From the NCBI RefSeq assembly GCF_000761245.1, contig NZ_AWOR01000078.1, forward strand, positions 334,680-398,679: 64,000 bases of DNA, read 5' to 3'. The stretch comes from Comamonas testosteroni (lineage in GTDB: Bacteria > Pseudomonadota > Gammaproteobacteria > Burkholderiales > Burkholderiaceae_C). Position 1 is the stretch's first letter. Each line of letters opens with the position of its first letter. Under the pieces are notes generated by a model. The model was given only the letters and a program-made list of their open reading frames with translations. It had not been told where the DNA came from and ran no database searches. Below, piece by piece: positions 18,012-28,911 of this stretch. The position numbers and the translations under genes were made by a program.

Positions 18012-18536
18012 ATGTCTCAACAAGCCTCAGCGATGGCATCCGCTTCCTCCTCTGCCGCATCTCTCAAAAATACCGCCGCCTTTGCGGCCCCCTCCAAGGT
18101 TACGGGCCTGCAAGGCCCCAAGCGTCGCATCCTCTACGTGGGTCTGTACGAACTCATCGCCATCATCGTCTCCAGCTTGATCTTCATGGCCATCGGCCAG
18201 AAGGCCAGCGACTCCGGCGTCATGGCGGTGGCCGCCTCGGTGATCGCGATCTGCTGGAATCTGAGCTTCAACCACCTGTTCGAAAAATGGGAATCGCGCC
18301 AGAGCGTCAAGGGCCGTTCCCTGATGCGCCGCGTGGTGCATGCCATCGGTTTCGAAGGCGGCATCGCCGCCATGCTGATCCCGCTGATGGCCTGGTGGTT
18401 CAGCATCTCGCTGTGGGAAGCCGCAGTGATGGAAGCCGGTCTGCTGGTGTTCTTCATGGTCTACACCTTTGCCTTCAACTGGGCCTTTGACCGCCTCTTC
18501 GGCCTGCCGGCTTCGGCCCAGGCCGTGGCTGCATGA
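18012..18536 (+). CDS. PACE-family multidrug/biocide efflux transporter (AceI-like)
   Basis: A 174-aa inner-membrane protein with four transmembrane segments arranged as two bacterial transmembrane pair domains. All four PACE motifs can be seen in order: RRILYVGLYE with the membrane glutamate, WNLSFNHLFE, RVVHAIGFEGG and YTFAFNWAFD. Members export chlorhexidine, dequalinium, acriflavine or short-chain diamines by proton antiport. The first 35 residues form a Ser/Ala-rich cytosolic extension. The start ATG at 18012 lacks a strong ribosome site. Expression is probably controlled by the divergent LysR gene. Confidence 0.9.
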   Translation: MSQQASAMASASSSAASLKNTAAFAAPSKVTGLQGPKRRILYVGLYELIAIIVSSLIFMAIGQKASDSGVMAVAASVIAICWNLSFNHLFEKWESRQSVKGRSLMRRVVHAIGFEGGIAAMLIPLMAWWFSISLWEAAVMEAGLLVFFMVYTFAFNWAFDRLFGLPASAQAVAA

Positions 18537-18590
18537 TTTGAGCCGCACAAGCCTCTGACGCTTGCGCTGAAGGCGCAAGCAACCATGAAA

Positions 18591-18628
18591 AAAGCGTGTT
18601 CCCTTCTACCGGAACACGCTTTCTTTTT
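18591..18628 (+). terminator. Intrinsic terminator after the PACE gene
   Basis: A perfect 12-bp stem (18591-18602 with 18611-18622) is followed by ctttttgg. A smaller 7-bp hairpin (cttgcgc/gcgcaag, 18561-18579) lies just upstream. Placed between the convergent PACE and gltS genes, it can stop transcripts from both sides. Confidence 0.85.
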
Positions 18629-18645
18629 GGGGCCTGATGCAGCGG

Positions 18646-19884
18646 TCAGCGAAGAATGCTGAGCATGGCCTGCAGCACAAAGGCGTTGATGATGTCGATG
18701 AAGAAGGCGCCGACCAGGGGCACGATCAGAAAGGCCTTGTGCGACGGGCCGTACTGGTTGGTGATGGCCTGCATATTGGCAACGGCCGTGGGCGTGGCTC
18801 CCATGCCGAAGCCGCAGTGGCCGGCGGCCAGCACGGCGGCGTCATAGTTCTTGCCCATGATGCGGAAGGTCACGAACGCCGCATACAGCGTCATGACAAT
18901 GGCTTGCGCGGCCAAGATGACCATCAGCGGGCCGGCCAGGTCGGTCAGCTCCCACAGCTTGAGCGACAGCAGCGCGATGGCCAGATAGATGGACAGCGCG
19001 GCATTGCCGAAGACGTCGATGGCACGGTCAAAGACCTTGAAGCCGAACATATAGTCCAGCACGTTGCGGATGACCACGCCGCCGCCCAGCGCCCAGACAA
19101 AGGTAGGCAGCTGGATGACCGTTCCCATGGTCAGGCCGGTCATGAATTCGGCAAAGGCCAGGCAGCCCGCGAAGAGGGCCAGTGTCTCCACCGCCGCATC
19201 GGCCGTGATCAGGCGCGGAGCCTTGTTGGGCGACTCGAAGTTGGCGACCTCGCTGCCTTCGCTCACGGTGGGCGCATCGGCGCGCAGCTGCTCGGACTCG
19301 GTCAGCGGCTGGGCCAGTTGATGGCGTGTGATCAGCCGCTTGGCCAGCGGGCCGCCCACCAGGCCGCCGATGACCAGACCGAAAGTGGCGCAGGCAATGC
19401 CCAGGGTGGTGGCTCCCGTGAGACCGTATTGGTTTTCCAGCACCGAGCCCCAGGCTCCGGCGGTGCCGTGGCCGCCCACCAGCGTGATGGAGCCCGCGAC
19501 CAGGCCGATCAGCGGATCCAGTCCCAGCACGGTGGCCAGACTCACGCCCACGATGTTCTGCATCATGATGAAGACGGCAATCACGCCCAGGAAGAGGAAC
19601 AGCGCCGAGCCGCCCTCACGCAGCTTGGCGAAGTTCGCGCTCAGGCCGATGGACGAGAAGAACACCAGCATGAACGCCGACTGCAGGCTGCCCTCGAAGC
19701 TCATTGCCAGTCCCGTGGTCTGATGCAGCATGAAGATGATGGCCGCCACGACCAGGCCGCCGGAGACGGGCTCGGGAATATTGAAGTCGCGCAGAAAGCG
19801 GATATGTCTTGTCATGAGCTTGCCAAGCATGAGCACAAGCACGGCCATGATGAGGGTGTAGTACGCGCCGAAGGTCACGTTCAT
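18646..19884 (-). CDS. gltS: Sodium/glutamate symporter
   Basis: GltS imports glutamate with sodium ions across the inner membrane. The 412-aa product has about ten to eleven hydrophobic segments in two inverted halves, with family stretches IPEPVSGGLVVA, GLVAGSITLVGGHGTA and CGFGMGATPTAVANM. The frame is open much further upstream, but the ATG at 19884 has a strong AGGAGA ribosome site six bases away and matches the usual N-terminus. It is divergent from the metH riboswitch region. Confidence 0.95.
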   Translation of the reverse strand: MNVTFGAYYTLIMAVLVLMLGKLMTRHIRFLRDFNIPEPVSGGLVVAAIIFMLHQTTGLAMSFEGSLQSAFMLVFFSSIGLSANFAKLREGGSALFLFLGVIAVFIMMQNIVGVSLATVLGLDPLIGLVAGSITLVGGHGTAGAWGSVLENQYGLTGATTLGIACATFGLVIGGLVGGPLAKRLITRHQLAQPLTESEQLRADAPTVSEGSEVANFESPNKAPRLITADAAVETLALFAGCLAFAEFMTGLTMGTVIQLPTFVWALGGGVVIRNVLDYMFGFKVFDRAIDVFGNAALSIYLAIALLSLKLWELTDLAGPLMVILAAQAIVMTLYAAFVTFRIMGKNYDAAVLAAGHCGFGMGATPTAVANMQAITNQYGPSHKAFLIVPLVGAFFIDIINAFVLQAMLSILR

Positions 19885-20305
19885 GAAGATCTCCTGGGTG
19901 GTTCCATGCAACGGCCGAATGGCCTGCCCGGTCATGGCTGGCAATCGGCGGTGCACGGCTGAGCACATGGACCAGACATTTGCTGTCGATGGTGCCAAAG
20001 ACTCAAAGATAGGGGCTGTAGGTGCTTGTCCACTCATGGCAAGCGGACCCGTCGGTGCCGGGCTGCCTGAGAGCAGGAAAGCTGTGCGCGCCATTCCTTG
20101 CGGATGTGCACCATGTCGGGAATATGCTTGAAATGAGATGGGTGCATTCGTGTTTTGCGAAATTACCTTTTGCCCTGCTCCTGTTTTTGGGGTGTGGAAA
20201 GTCGAATCTGCTATAGCCATCCGCAAAGAGCTCGCCTGCACAGCCGCGGGGCAAAGCGCCTTGAAGCCCTGATTGCCCGCCCTCGCCGTAGAATGACGGG
20301 CTTCA
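19885..20305. other. Intergenic region between gltS and the metH riboswitch, no gene seen
   Basis: Several short frames stay open here, but none has a ribosome site, family similarity or convincing codon use. It should hold the divergent promoters of gltS and of the riboswitch-metH transcript. I could not identify promoter boxes with confidence. Confidence 0.5.
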
Positions 20306-20362
20306 CCCCGAGGAGCGCTGCAGCAGGTCATCCCTGAGATGTTTGACCCGTCAGGCTCGGGG
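20306..20362 (+). promoter_or_regulatory. SAH (S-adenosylhomocysteine) riboswitch aptamer
   Basis: The sequence contains the conserved SAH-aptamer cores cgaggagcgctgca and caggctcg. Helix P1 is a perfect 7-bp pairing of ccccgag (20306-20312) with ctcgggg (20356-20362). An internal helix ggtca (20326-20330) with tgacc (20344-20348) is also visible. SAH riboswitches precede methyl-cycle genes such as ahcY and metH in beta- and gammaproteobacteria; here the aptamer ends 87 bases before the metH start. Confidence 0.88.
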
Positions 20363-20403
20363 TCGCAGATCCGGTTGGCGATCTGCCTGCACTCCCAACG
20401 GCG

Positions 20404-20446
20404 CTCACCTGTTTTCGATTCTGTTTCTGGTTTTCACACAGGTGAG
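20404..20446 (+). promoter_or_regulatory. Ribosome-site-sequestering hairpin (riboswitch expression platform)
   Basis: The strand ctcacctg (20404-20411) is exactly complementary to caggtgag (20439-20446), which contains the metH ribosome site four bases before the ATG. Closing this hairpin would hide the site. Bases 20399-20406 are also complementary, with one G-U pair, to the conserved gagcgctg of the aptamer (20313-20320), so the two pairings compete. A separate 7-bp hairpin (20365-20371 with 20380-20386) lies between. Translational control is inferred. Confidence 0.65.
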
Positions 20447-20449
20447 CTG

Positions 20450-23209
<2,760 letters not shown>

Positions 23210-23239
23210 ACCCGCTTCACGGGCATGCTTTGCGAATGA

Positions 23240-23267
23240 AAAAAGCCAGGGTTGCCCCTGGCTTTTT
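23240..23267. terminator. Bidirectional intrinsic terminator
   Basis: A perfect 12-bp stem (23240-23251 with 23256-23267) with the tetraloop ttgc, beginning in five A and ending in five T. It separates the convergent metH and GntR genes and can end both transcripts. Confidence 0.92.
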
Positions 23268-23284
23268 GGTTTGGAGAGCGTTGC

Positions 23285-23977
23285 TCAGAGGCGTTGCTTG
23301 AGCACGGGGGCGAGCGTGGCACGCAGTCGGTCGCCGGGCTCTTCGGCCTCGGCCGCGCGGATTTCCAGCGAGCGCTCCACCGTGCCTATATGTTCCAGCA
23401 GCAGCGCCTTGGCACCCTCGGTGTCGCCGCGCTCCAGGGCGGCCACGATGCGTTCGTGCTCGGCGCAGGACTGGCTGGCGCTGTGCGTGGACTGGTAGAG
23501 CGTGGCAGCCAGGGTGGTGCGTGCCGTCAGATCGCGTAGCGTGTCGGCCAGCAGCCGGTGACCCATCTGTTCGGCCAGGCAGACATGAAAATCCGCAAGC
23601 AGGAAGGCGCGCGTGGCGCTGTCCGCACCGGCAATGGCTTTCTGCTCCTGGGCGATATGGCGGCGCAGCCTGGTGATGACGCGCTGCAGCGGCTTGCCGG
23701 CCTCCTGCAATATGCCGGTTTCGATGATCCGGCGGGCGGAGAACGCATCCATGGCCTCGGCGGCTGAGGGCTGGACCACATACCAGCCCCTGCGGGCCTG
23801 GACCTGGACAAAGCCACGCGCCTGCAGCTGCATCAGCGCTTCGCGCACCACGGTGCGGCTGACGTCGAAGTTGTTGGCCAGCTCCTGCTCTCCCAGCCGT
23901 TCGCCGGGTGCCAGTTTCTGGGCCAGGATGGCTTCGACGACGCGTTCCGCGATGTGCTGTGGAGAGGCAGGAGTCAT
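23285..23977 (-). CDS. GntR-family regulator, FCD (FadR) subfamily
   Basis: A 230-aa repressor-type regulator with an N-terminal winged helix (GERLGEQELANNFDVSRTVV around residues 25-45) and a C-terminal all-helical FCD ligand domain holding conserved metal-site residues such as DFHVCLAEQ and the late EHERIVAALERGD segment. FCD regulators often sense organic acids. It lies 8 bases downstream of the dctA-like gene, so it is probably in the same operon and controls it. The palindrome upstream of that gene is a candidate operator. Confidence 0.88.
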   Translation of the reverse strand: MTPASPQHIAERVVEAILAQKLAPGERLGEQELANNFDVSRTVVREALMQLQARGFVQVQARRGWYVVQPSAAEAMDAFSARRIIETGILQEAGKPLQRVITRLRRHIAQEQKAIAGADSATRAFLLADFHVCLAEQMGHRLLADTLRDLTARTTLAATLYQSTHSASQSCAEHERIVAALERGDTEGAKALLLEHIGTVERSLEIRAAEAEEPGDRLRATLAPVLKQRL

Positions 23978-23985
23978 TGCTTGGT

Positions 23986-25326
23986 TCAGTGGCTGGAGTG
24001 AGGGATGGGGACGATGACAGGCGGCACCATAGCAGATGCAGGCTCTTCGTCCTCGATCCGGGGCTCGGCCTTGCCGTCAAGTACCGCATGGGCACGTTCG
24101 CGGTCGATGTCGCCTTCCCAGGCGGCGATGGCCACGGTGGCCACGCAGTTGCCGATCAGATTGCCCAGAGCGCGTGCAATGCCCATGAACCAGTCCACCG
24201 ACAGCACCAGCACCAGGCCGATCGCAGGGATGGCGGGGATGGCATGCAGGGTGGCGGCCAGCACCACGATGGCCGAGCCCGGTACGCCGTGCGCGCCCTT
24301 GGAAGTCACCAGTGCGATGGCCAGAATGGTCAGCAGGTCGGACATGCTGATCGGGGTGTTGGTGGCCTGGGCGATGAAGACCGCAGCCAGCGTGATGTAG
24401 ATGGAGAACGCGTCCAGGTTGAACGAGTAGCCGGTGGGAATCACCAGGCCCACGGTGGAGTCGCGCACACCCATGTTGCGCAGCTTGGCCATGATCTGGG
24501 GCAGCACGCTGTCGGAGGAGGTGGTCGCGAAGACGATGGTCAGCTCCTCGCGCAGATAGCGCAGCAGCTTGATCAGGCTGAAGCCCGACAGGCGCATCAC
24601 CAGGCCCAGCACCACGAACACGAAGAGCAGCACCGAGACGTAGAACAGCGCCACCAGCATGCCTAGCTGCTTGAGCGAGCCTATGCCGTACTGGCCCACG
24701 GTGAAGGAGATGGCGCCCAGAACGCCCAGCGGTGCCAGCTTGATGATGATGCCCATGACCTTGAACAGGGCCATGGACAAGGTGTCCACCAGCTCGGAGA
24801 CGGGCTTGCCGCGCTCGCCCAGCATGGTCAGCGCGCAGCCGAACAGTACGGCGAACAGCAGCACCTGCAGCACGTCGCCCTTGGCGAAGGCCTCCACCAC
24901 GGTGGTGGGAATGAGCTTCATGAGAAAGTCCACCGTGCCGCCGCTGGTCAGCTTGTCGGCATTGCTGGCGTAGGCCGCCATGGCCGAGGCGTCGAGCTTG
25001 CTGGTGTCCACGTTCATGCCCACGCCGGGCTCGAAGACAAAGGCCAGCACCAGGCCCATGCCCAGGGCGATGGTGGTCAGCACCTCGAAATAGATCAGGG
25101 CCTTGACGCCCACGCGACCGACGCGCTTGAGGTCGCCCGCGCCGGCAATGCCGTGCACGACCACGCAGAACACCAGTATGGGAATGATCATCTTGATGAG
25201 CTTGATGAAGCCATCGCCCAGGGGTTTGAGTTTCACGGCCCATTCAGGGGCCAGCAGTCCGGCGAGCACACCCAGTATGAGTGCGATCACCACCTGTCCG
25301 AACAGTGATCTGACAAAGCGGCGCAT
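23986..25326 (-). CDS. dctA: Dicarboxylate/amino acid:cation symporter (DctA-like)
   Basis: A 446-aa member of the DAACS (GltPh/DctA) family that imports C4-dicarboxylates or acidic amino acids with cations. Features are the eight-helix layout, the serine-rich hairpin FATTSSDSVLPQIM, the GYSFNLDAFSIY segment in the position of the cation-binding NxDG region, and GAHGVPGSA in the second hairpin. The C-terminal 40 residues are charged and cytosolic. The ATG at 25326 (MRRFVRSLFGQ) is preferred to a longer start that would run into the palindrome. Substrate (C4-dicarboxylate versus glutamate/aspartate) is not certain; the FCD regulator downstream favours an organic acid. Confidence 0.9.
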   Translation of the reverse strand: MRRFVRSLFGQVVIALILGVLAGLLAPEWAVKLKPLGDGFIKLIKMIIPILVFCVVVHGIAGAGDLKRVGRVGVKALIYFEVLTTIALGMGLVLAFVFEPGVGMNVDTSKLDASAMAAYASNADKLTSGGTVDFLMKLIPTTVVEAFAKGDVLQVLLFAVLFGCALTMLGERGKPVSELVDTLSMALFKVMGIIIKLAPLGVLGAISFTVGQYGIGSLKQLGMLVALFYVSVLLFVFVVLGLVMRLSGFSLIKLLRYLREELTIVFATTSSDSVLPQIMAKLRNMGVRDSTVGLVIPTGYSFNLDAFSIYITLAAVFIAQATNTPISMSDLLTILAIALVTSKGAHGVPGSAIVVLAATLHAIPAIPAIGLVLVLSVDWFMGIARALGNLIGNCVATVAIAAWEGDIDRERAHAVLDGKAEPRIEDEEPASAMVPPVIVPIPHSSH

Positions 25327-25350
25327 AGTCGTCTTTCGCAAGTTGTGGAA

Positions 25351-25386
25351 TCTTGTATGCAAGTTGGTTGCAACTTGCATACAAGA
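25351..25386. promoter_or_regulatory. 36-bp perfect inverted repeat upstream of dctA, candidate GntR operator
   Basis: Two 16-bp arms, tcttgtatgcaagttg and its exact inverse, are separated by gttg and end 24 bases before the dctA start. Each arm contains ttgtatgcaa or ttgcatacaa, itself nearly palindromic. This fits two binding sites for a GntR/FCD dimer, presumably the product of the second gene in the operon. As RNA it would also form a very stable 5' leader hairpin. Confidence 0.6.
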
Positions 25387-25573
25387 ATGTAGGCAAGCGA
25401 AAGGCGTGCCAGCAGAGGGTATTCCTGCAGATTTCCGTAATTTCGAAGAGGGTCAGCCCTGACTTTCATGCATGAAATCGGGGTGGCTGTCCGTCCTGGT
25501 GCGAGATCGGCAGCCTGTGTGCACGCGTGTGGTGCGCGGGAGGGGAGCGTGCCCAAAGCTTGGGCACCAGGGT

Positions 25574-27019
25574 CTACAGCAGCGGGCTCAGGGCGCCCAG
25601 CAGGTTGTCCCAGATGCGTTTCCACCAGCGGGTGGCACGCACTTGTTCCAGCGTCACCGCATCGGAGTCGCGCAGATAGCTTTGCTGGCGCTGACGGATG
25701 GCCTCGGTGGTGGCTTCGTCGTGCAGCAGCACATTGTTCTCGAAGTTCAGGTCAAAGCTGCGCAGATCCAGATTCGTTGAGCCGATCAGGCTGACCGAGC
25801 CGTCCAGGCACAGGGTCTTGGCATGCAGCAGGCCGGGGCGGAATTCGTGGATATGGACGCCGGCGCTCAGCAGCCGCCAGTAGTGGCTGCGACTGACGGC
25901 GCCGACTATCCAGGAGTCATTGCGGGCGGGCAGGATCAGCGTGACCTGCACCTGGCGCAGCGCGGCGGCGCACAAGGCATCGAGCACCGTGCTGTCGGGC
26001 ACGAAGTAGGGGGTGGAGATCACGACCTCGCGCTGCGCACAGGCCAGCAGGCTGGCAACCAGCTGGGGTGTTGAGCGTGCTCTTTCCGTCGGCCCCTCGG
26101 CAATCGCAACGGCATGGAAGCCGTCGTCAGCGGCAGCGCCGGCCTCGGCCTCGGTTGCCGGTGGTTCAAGGCTCGCATCGGACTGCGCCCAGTCGCTGGC
26201 AAAAGCCTGCTGCATCTGCGTGGCCACGGGGCCCTGAAGGCGCAGCATGATGTCCACCCAGGGGGCATAGCGAGCCTTGATGTGAAAGCCCTCGTCGGCG
26301 CAGTTCTGGCTGCCGCAATAGTTGATCCTGCCGTCTATGAGCGTGATCTTGCGGTGGTTGCGCAGGTCGATGCGGCTGGTCAGCATCACCTTGAGCAGAT
26401 TGCTGATGGGCAGGGCAATGGCCAGGTGCACGCCGGCCTGCTGCATCTGCTGCCACAGTGGCGAGCGCGTCAGTGCGCGCGATCCCAGTCCGTCGACCAT
26501 GGCACGGCAGGTCACGCCGCGCTGCGCGGCACGCATCAGGGCATGGGCCATATCGGTGCCGGTCCTGTCGTCGAGCCAGATGTAGTACAGCACATTGATC
26601 TCGTGGTGCGCGGCATCCATGTCGGCCAGCATCTGCGCACGGGCATGTGCGCCATCGCGCATCAGCTCGGCCCTGTGGCCGGGCAGCGGCACAAAGCCGT
26701 TGATGGACGAGGCATAGCGGAAGGCCGGCAGCCATTGATCGGGAATGGCCGGCAGTGCCTGCGGGCTGCGGCCGGCATCAGTCGCGGCGCTGCTCCGGGA
26801 CTGGCAGAACTCGCGCACATTGAGTCTTCTGCGGCCTGGTACGCGGCCCAGGGCCACCTCGCCAAACAGGTAGTACAGCAGGCAGCTCACATAGGGCAGC
26901 AGCACGATGACCATGAGCCAGGCCAGCCGCACGTCGGGCCGCATGTCCCGGCGCAACAGGATGCGCAGGCCGAAGCCGGCAATCAGCAATACATGAAGAG
27001 TCAGCAGCAGCCAGGTCAT
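25574..27019 (-). CDS. cls: Cardiolipin synthase (phospholipase D family)
   Basis: The enzyme joins two phosphatidylglycerol molecules to give cardiolipin and glycerol at the inner membrane. The 481-aa product has two N-terminal transmembrane segments (PLDc_N domain, about residues 3-55) and two phospholipase D active sites: HRKITLIDGRINYCGSQN and HAKTLCLDGSVSLIGSTN, each with the H-x-K-x4-D pattern. The region between residues 60 and 95 is variable. It is transcribed alone and is divergent from the ammonium transporter gene. Confidence 0.92.
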   Translation of the reverse strand: MTWLLLTLHVLLIAGFGLRILLRRDMRPDVRLAWLMVIVLLPYVSCLLYYLFGEVALGRVPGRRRLNVREFCQSRSSAATDAGRSPQALPAIPDQWLPAFRYASSINGFVPLPGHRAELMRDGAHARAQMLADMDAAHHEINVLYYIWLDDRTGTDMAHALMRAAQRGVTCRAMVDGLGSRALTRSPLWQQMQQAGVHLAIALPISNLLKVMLTSRIDLRNHRKITLIDGRINYCGSQNCADEGFHIKARYAPWVDIMLRLQGPVATQMQQAFASDWAQSDASLEPPATEAEAGAAADDGFHAVAIAEGPTERARSTPQLVASLLACAQREVVISTPYFVPDSTVLDALCAAALRQVQVTLILPARNDSWIVGAVSRSHYWRLLSAGVHIHEFRPGLLHAKTLCLDGSVSLIGSTNLDLRSFDLNFENNVLLHDEATTEAIRQRQQSYLRDSDAVTLEQVRATRWWKRIWDNLLGALSPLL

Positions 27020-27227
27020 GAATCAGTGCAGCAACGATGGACCTTGTCGAGCATAACGGGCTCAGGCTTGAGCACAAGCTGCCCGTCGTGGTTCTCACGA
27101 AACAGGCGCAAAGGCCTTGATGGGTCAGAGCACGCTGCTATCCATCATGAAGCATCGACAGATCAACATGGCGCTGGCATGGAACCTGCTTCCTTCTTTG
27201 TCAAAGCAAACAAGCAGGGGGGAGTGC

Positions 27228-28460
27228 ATGGAAATGGTGCCATTGACTGCCATCGACAAGGCAGATACGGGTTGGGTCATGGTCGCGTCGGCGCTGGTCT
27301 TGCTGATGACCTTGCCGGGCATCGCCCTGTTCTATGCGGGGCTGGTGCGGCGCAAGAATGTGGTCAACACCATGGTGGCCGTGTTCGCAGTGGCCTGTGT
27401 GGTGACCCTGACCTGGTTCGGCCTGGGCTACTCGCTCGCGTTCACCGCCGATTCTCCCTGGCTAGGCAATCTGGGACGCGCCTGGTTTGCCTCGCTGCAC
27501 TTCGACGGCCGGCGCAGCGTGATCTCGGTCAGCCATCTGGCGCCGCATTTGCCAGAAGCAGCCTATGCCCTGTTCCAGACCGCATTCGCCATCATCACCA
27601 CCTCGCTGATCGTGGGGGCCGTGGTCGAGCGCATGCGCTTTGCGGCCCTGCTGGTGTTTGCCGCGTTGTGGAGCGTGGTGGTCTACGCTCCGGTGGCGCA
27701 CTGGGTGTGGGAGAGCGGCGGCTGGCTGAACCAGCTGGGCGCACTGGACTTTGCCGGTGGTGCCGTGGTGCATGTGAACGCGGGCGTGGCGGCACTGGTC
27801 TGTGCCTTCATGATGGGGCGCAGGCGTGGCTATGGCACCGAGCCATTCGAGCCGCACAGCCTGGGCTGGACGGCCATGGGCACGGCGCTGCTGCTGTTCG
27901 GCTGGTTCGGCTTCAATGCCGGATCAGCCCTGTCCGCCGACGGGCGTGCAGCTCTGGCCTTTGTGGTCACGCTGGTGGCGGCCTCGGCCGCCGGGCTGGC
28001 ATGGATGGTGGTGGAGTGGCTGGTTCGCGGCGCTCCGACCTTGCTGGGCCTGCTCTCGGGCATGGTGGGCGGTTTGGTCGCCATCACTCCTGCCGCTGGT
28101 TTTGTGCAGGTGGGAAGTGCGGTGTGGATAGGCCTGATTGCGGGCGCCGTCTGTTTCTGGGGCGCAACCTGGCTCAAGCGCAGGCTGGGGGCCGACGACT
28201 CGCTCGATGTCTTCGGCGTGCATGGCGTGGGAGGCATTGCCGGCTCCATCCTCACGGCGGTGTTTGCCGACCCCCTGATTGCCGGCCCAGGCGCCACGGT
28301 GCTGAATCAGCTGATTGCGGTGGCCGCGGTGGCTGCCTACAGCGGCGCAGCCACGGCCGGGGTGCTGGTGCTGATCCGTCTGCTGATGCCGTTGCGGGTG
28401 GATGCCGTGCAGGAAATGGAGGGCCTGGATATCAGCCTGCATCTGGAGCGTCAGCACTAG
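27228..28460 (+). CDS. amt: Ammonium transporter
   Basis: A 410-aa Amt/Rh-family channel for ammonium uptake across the inner membrane. It has the N-terminal signature PGIALFYAGLVRRKNVV, the DFAGGAVVHVNAG segment that holds the first pore histidine, FGWFGFNAGSAL, and the second pore histidine in VFGVHGVGGI. About eleven hydrophobic segments are visible. The ATG at 27228 has a strong ggggggag ribosome site; the frame is open 37 codons further upstream. No glnK (PII) gene accompanies it, unlike many amt genes; a 106-aa unknown protein follows 26 bases downstream. Confidence 0.92.
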   Translation: MEMVPLTAIDKADTGWVMVASALVLLMTLPGIALFYAGLVRRKNVVNTMVAVFAVACVVTLTWFGLGYSLAFTADSPWLGNLGRAWFASLHFDGRRSVISVSHLAPHLPEAAYALFQTAFAIITTSLIVGAVVERMRFAALLVFAALWSVVVYAPVAHWVWESGGWLNQLGALDFAGGAVVHVNAGVAALVCAFMMGRRRGYGTEPFEPHSLGWTAMGTALLLFGWFGFNAGSALSADGRAALAFVVTLVAASAAGLAWMVVEWLVRGAPTLLGLLSGMVGGLVAITPAAGFVQVGSAVWIGLIAGAVCFWGATWLKRRLGADDSLDVFGVHGVGGIAGSILTAVFADPLIAGPGATVLNQLIAVAAVAAYSGAATAGVLVLIRLLMPLRVDAVQEMEGLDISLHLERQH

Positions 28461-28486
28461 TGGTCCATCAAAGACAGGAGCGGTGT

Positions 28487-28807
28487 ATGGAGGACAGCGA
28501 ACGAGTGGCGGTGGCTGCACATCTGCATGTGGTGTTGCGCCGCAAGACGGGCCGGGTGACCGATACCGAATGGATGGCCTGCAACCAGGCCTATGCACAG
28601 GCCATGGTGGCTTTTGCGCTGGAGCATGCGCGAGAGCAACAGGACGAGGAGCTGGCGCGCCTGGCCCGGCGTCTGCACGACAGCTGGAGCGGCGACAAGC
28701 CCCGGCATGCAGCGCCTGCCGAGACCGCGCAGAGCGATGGCTCCGTCACCGCCAAGGCTGCCGAGATACTGCGTACCTCGGCACGCTATATCGGCGGCCT
28801 GCGCTGA
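28487..28807 (+). CDS. Hypothetical protein downstream of amt
   Basis: A 106-aa, mostly helical soluble protein I do not recognise. An AGGAG ribosome site lies six bases before its ATG. The frame is open for nearly 800 codons upstream on the other strand of cls and across amt, but only this end is coding. The sequence is rich in charged residues and alanine, has a middle stretch EQQDEELARLARRLHD, and ends in a short motif RTSARYIGGLR. It is probably cotranscribed with amt. Confidence 0.7.
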   Translation: MEDSERVAVAAHLHVVLRRKTGRVTDTEWMACNQAYAQAMVAFALEHAREQQDEELARLARRLHDSWSGDKPRHAAPAETAQSDGSVTAKAAEILRTSARYIGGLR

Positions 28808-28841
28808 GGCACAAGCCGGATCTGAGGCCGGGACGGCTTGG

Positions 28842-28874
28842 TGCCACAGATCACAAGGCCTGTGATCCCTGGCA
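28842..28874. terminator. Candidate terminator hairpin between convergent genes
   Basis: The interrupted palindrome tgcca-ca-gatcaca / tgtgatc-cc-tggca forms a 12-bp stem with a mismatch bulge and the loop aggcc. It sits between the convergent amt operon and the GDPD gene. There is no T tract, so it may act with Rho or as a 3' end stabiliser. Confidence 0.55.
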
Positions 28875-28911
28875 GTCCGCTGCAGCTGGCCGTGCCGGCA
28901 ACGAGCCTGGA

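Noticed and set aside
26114..28486. Upstream 790 codons of an 897-codon plus-strand frame
   Set aside because: It runs antisense through cls and out of frame across amt, both clearly real. Only the last 107 codons, with their own ribosome site, are accepted as a gene.
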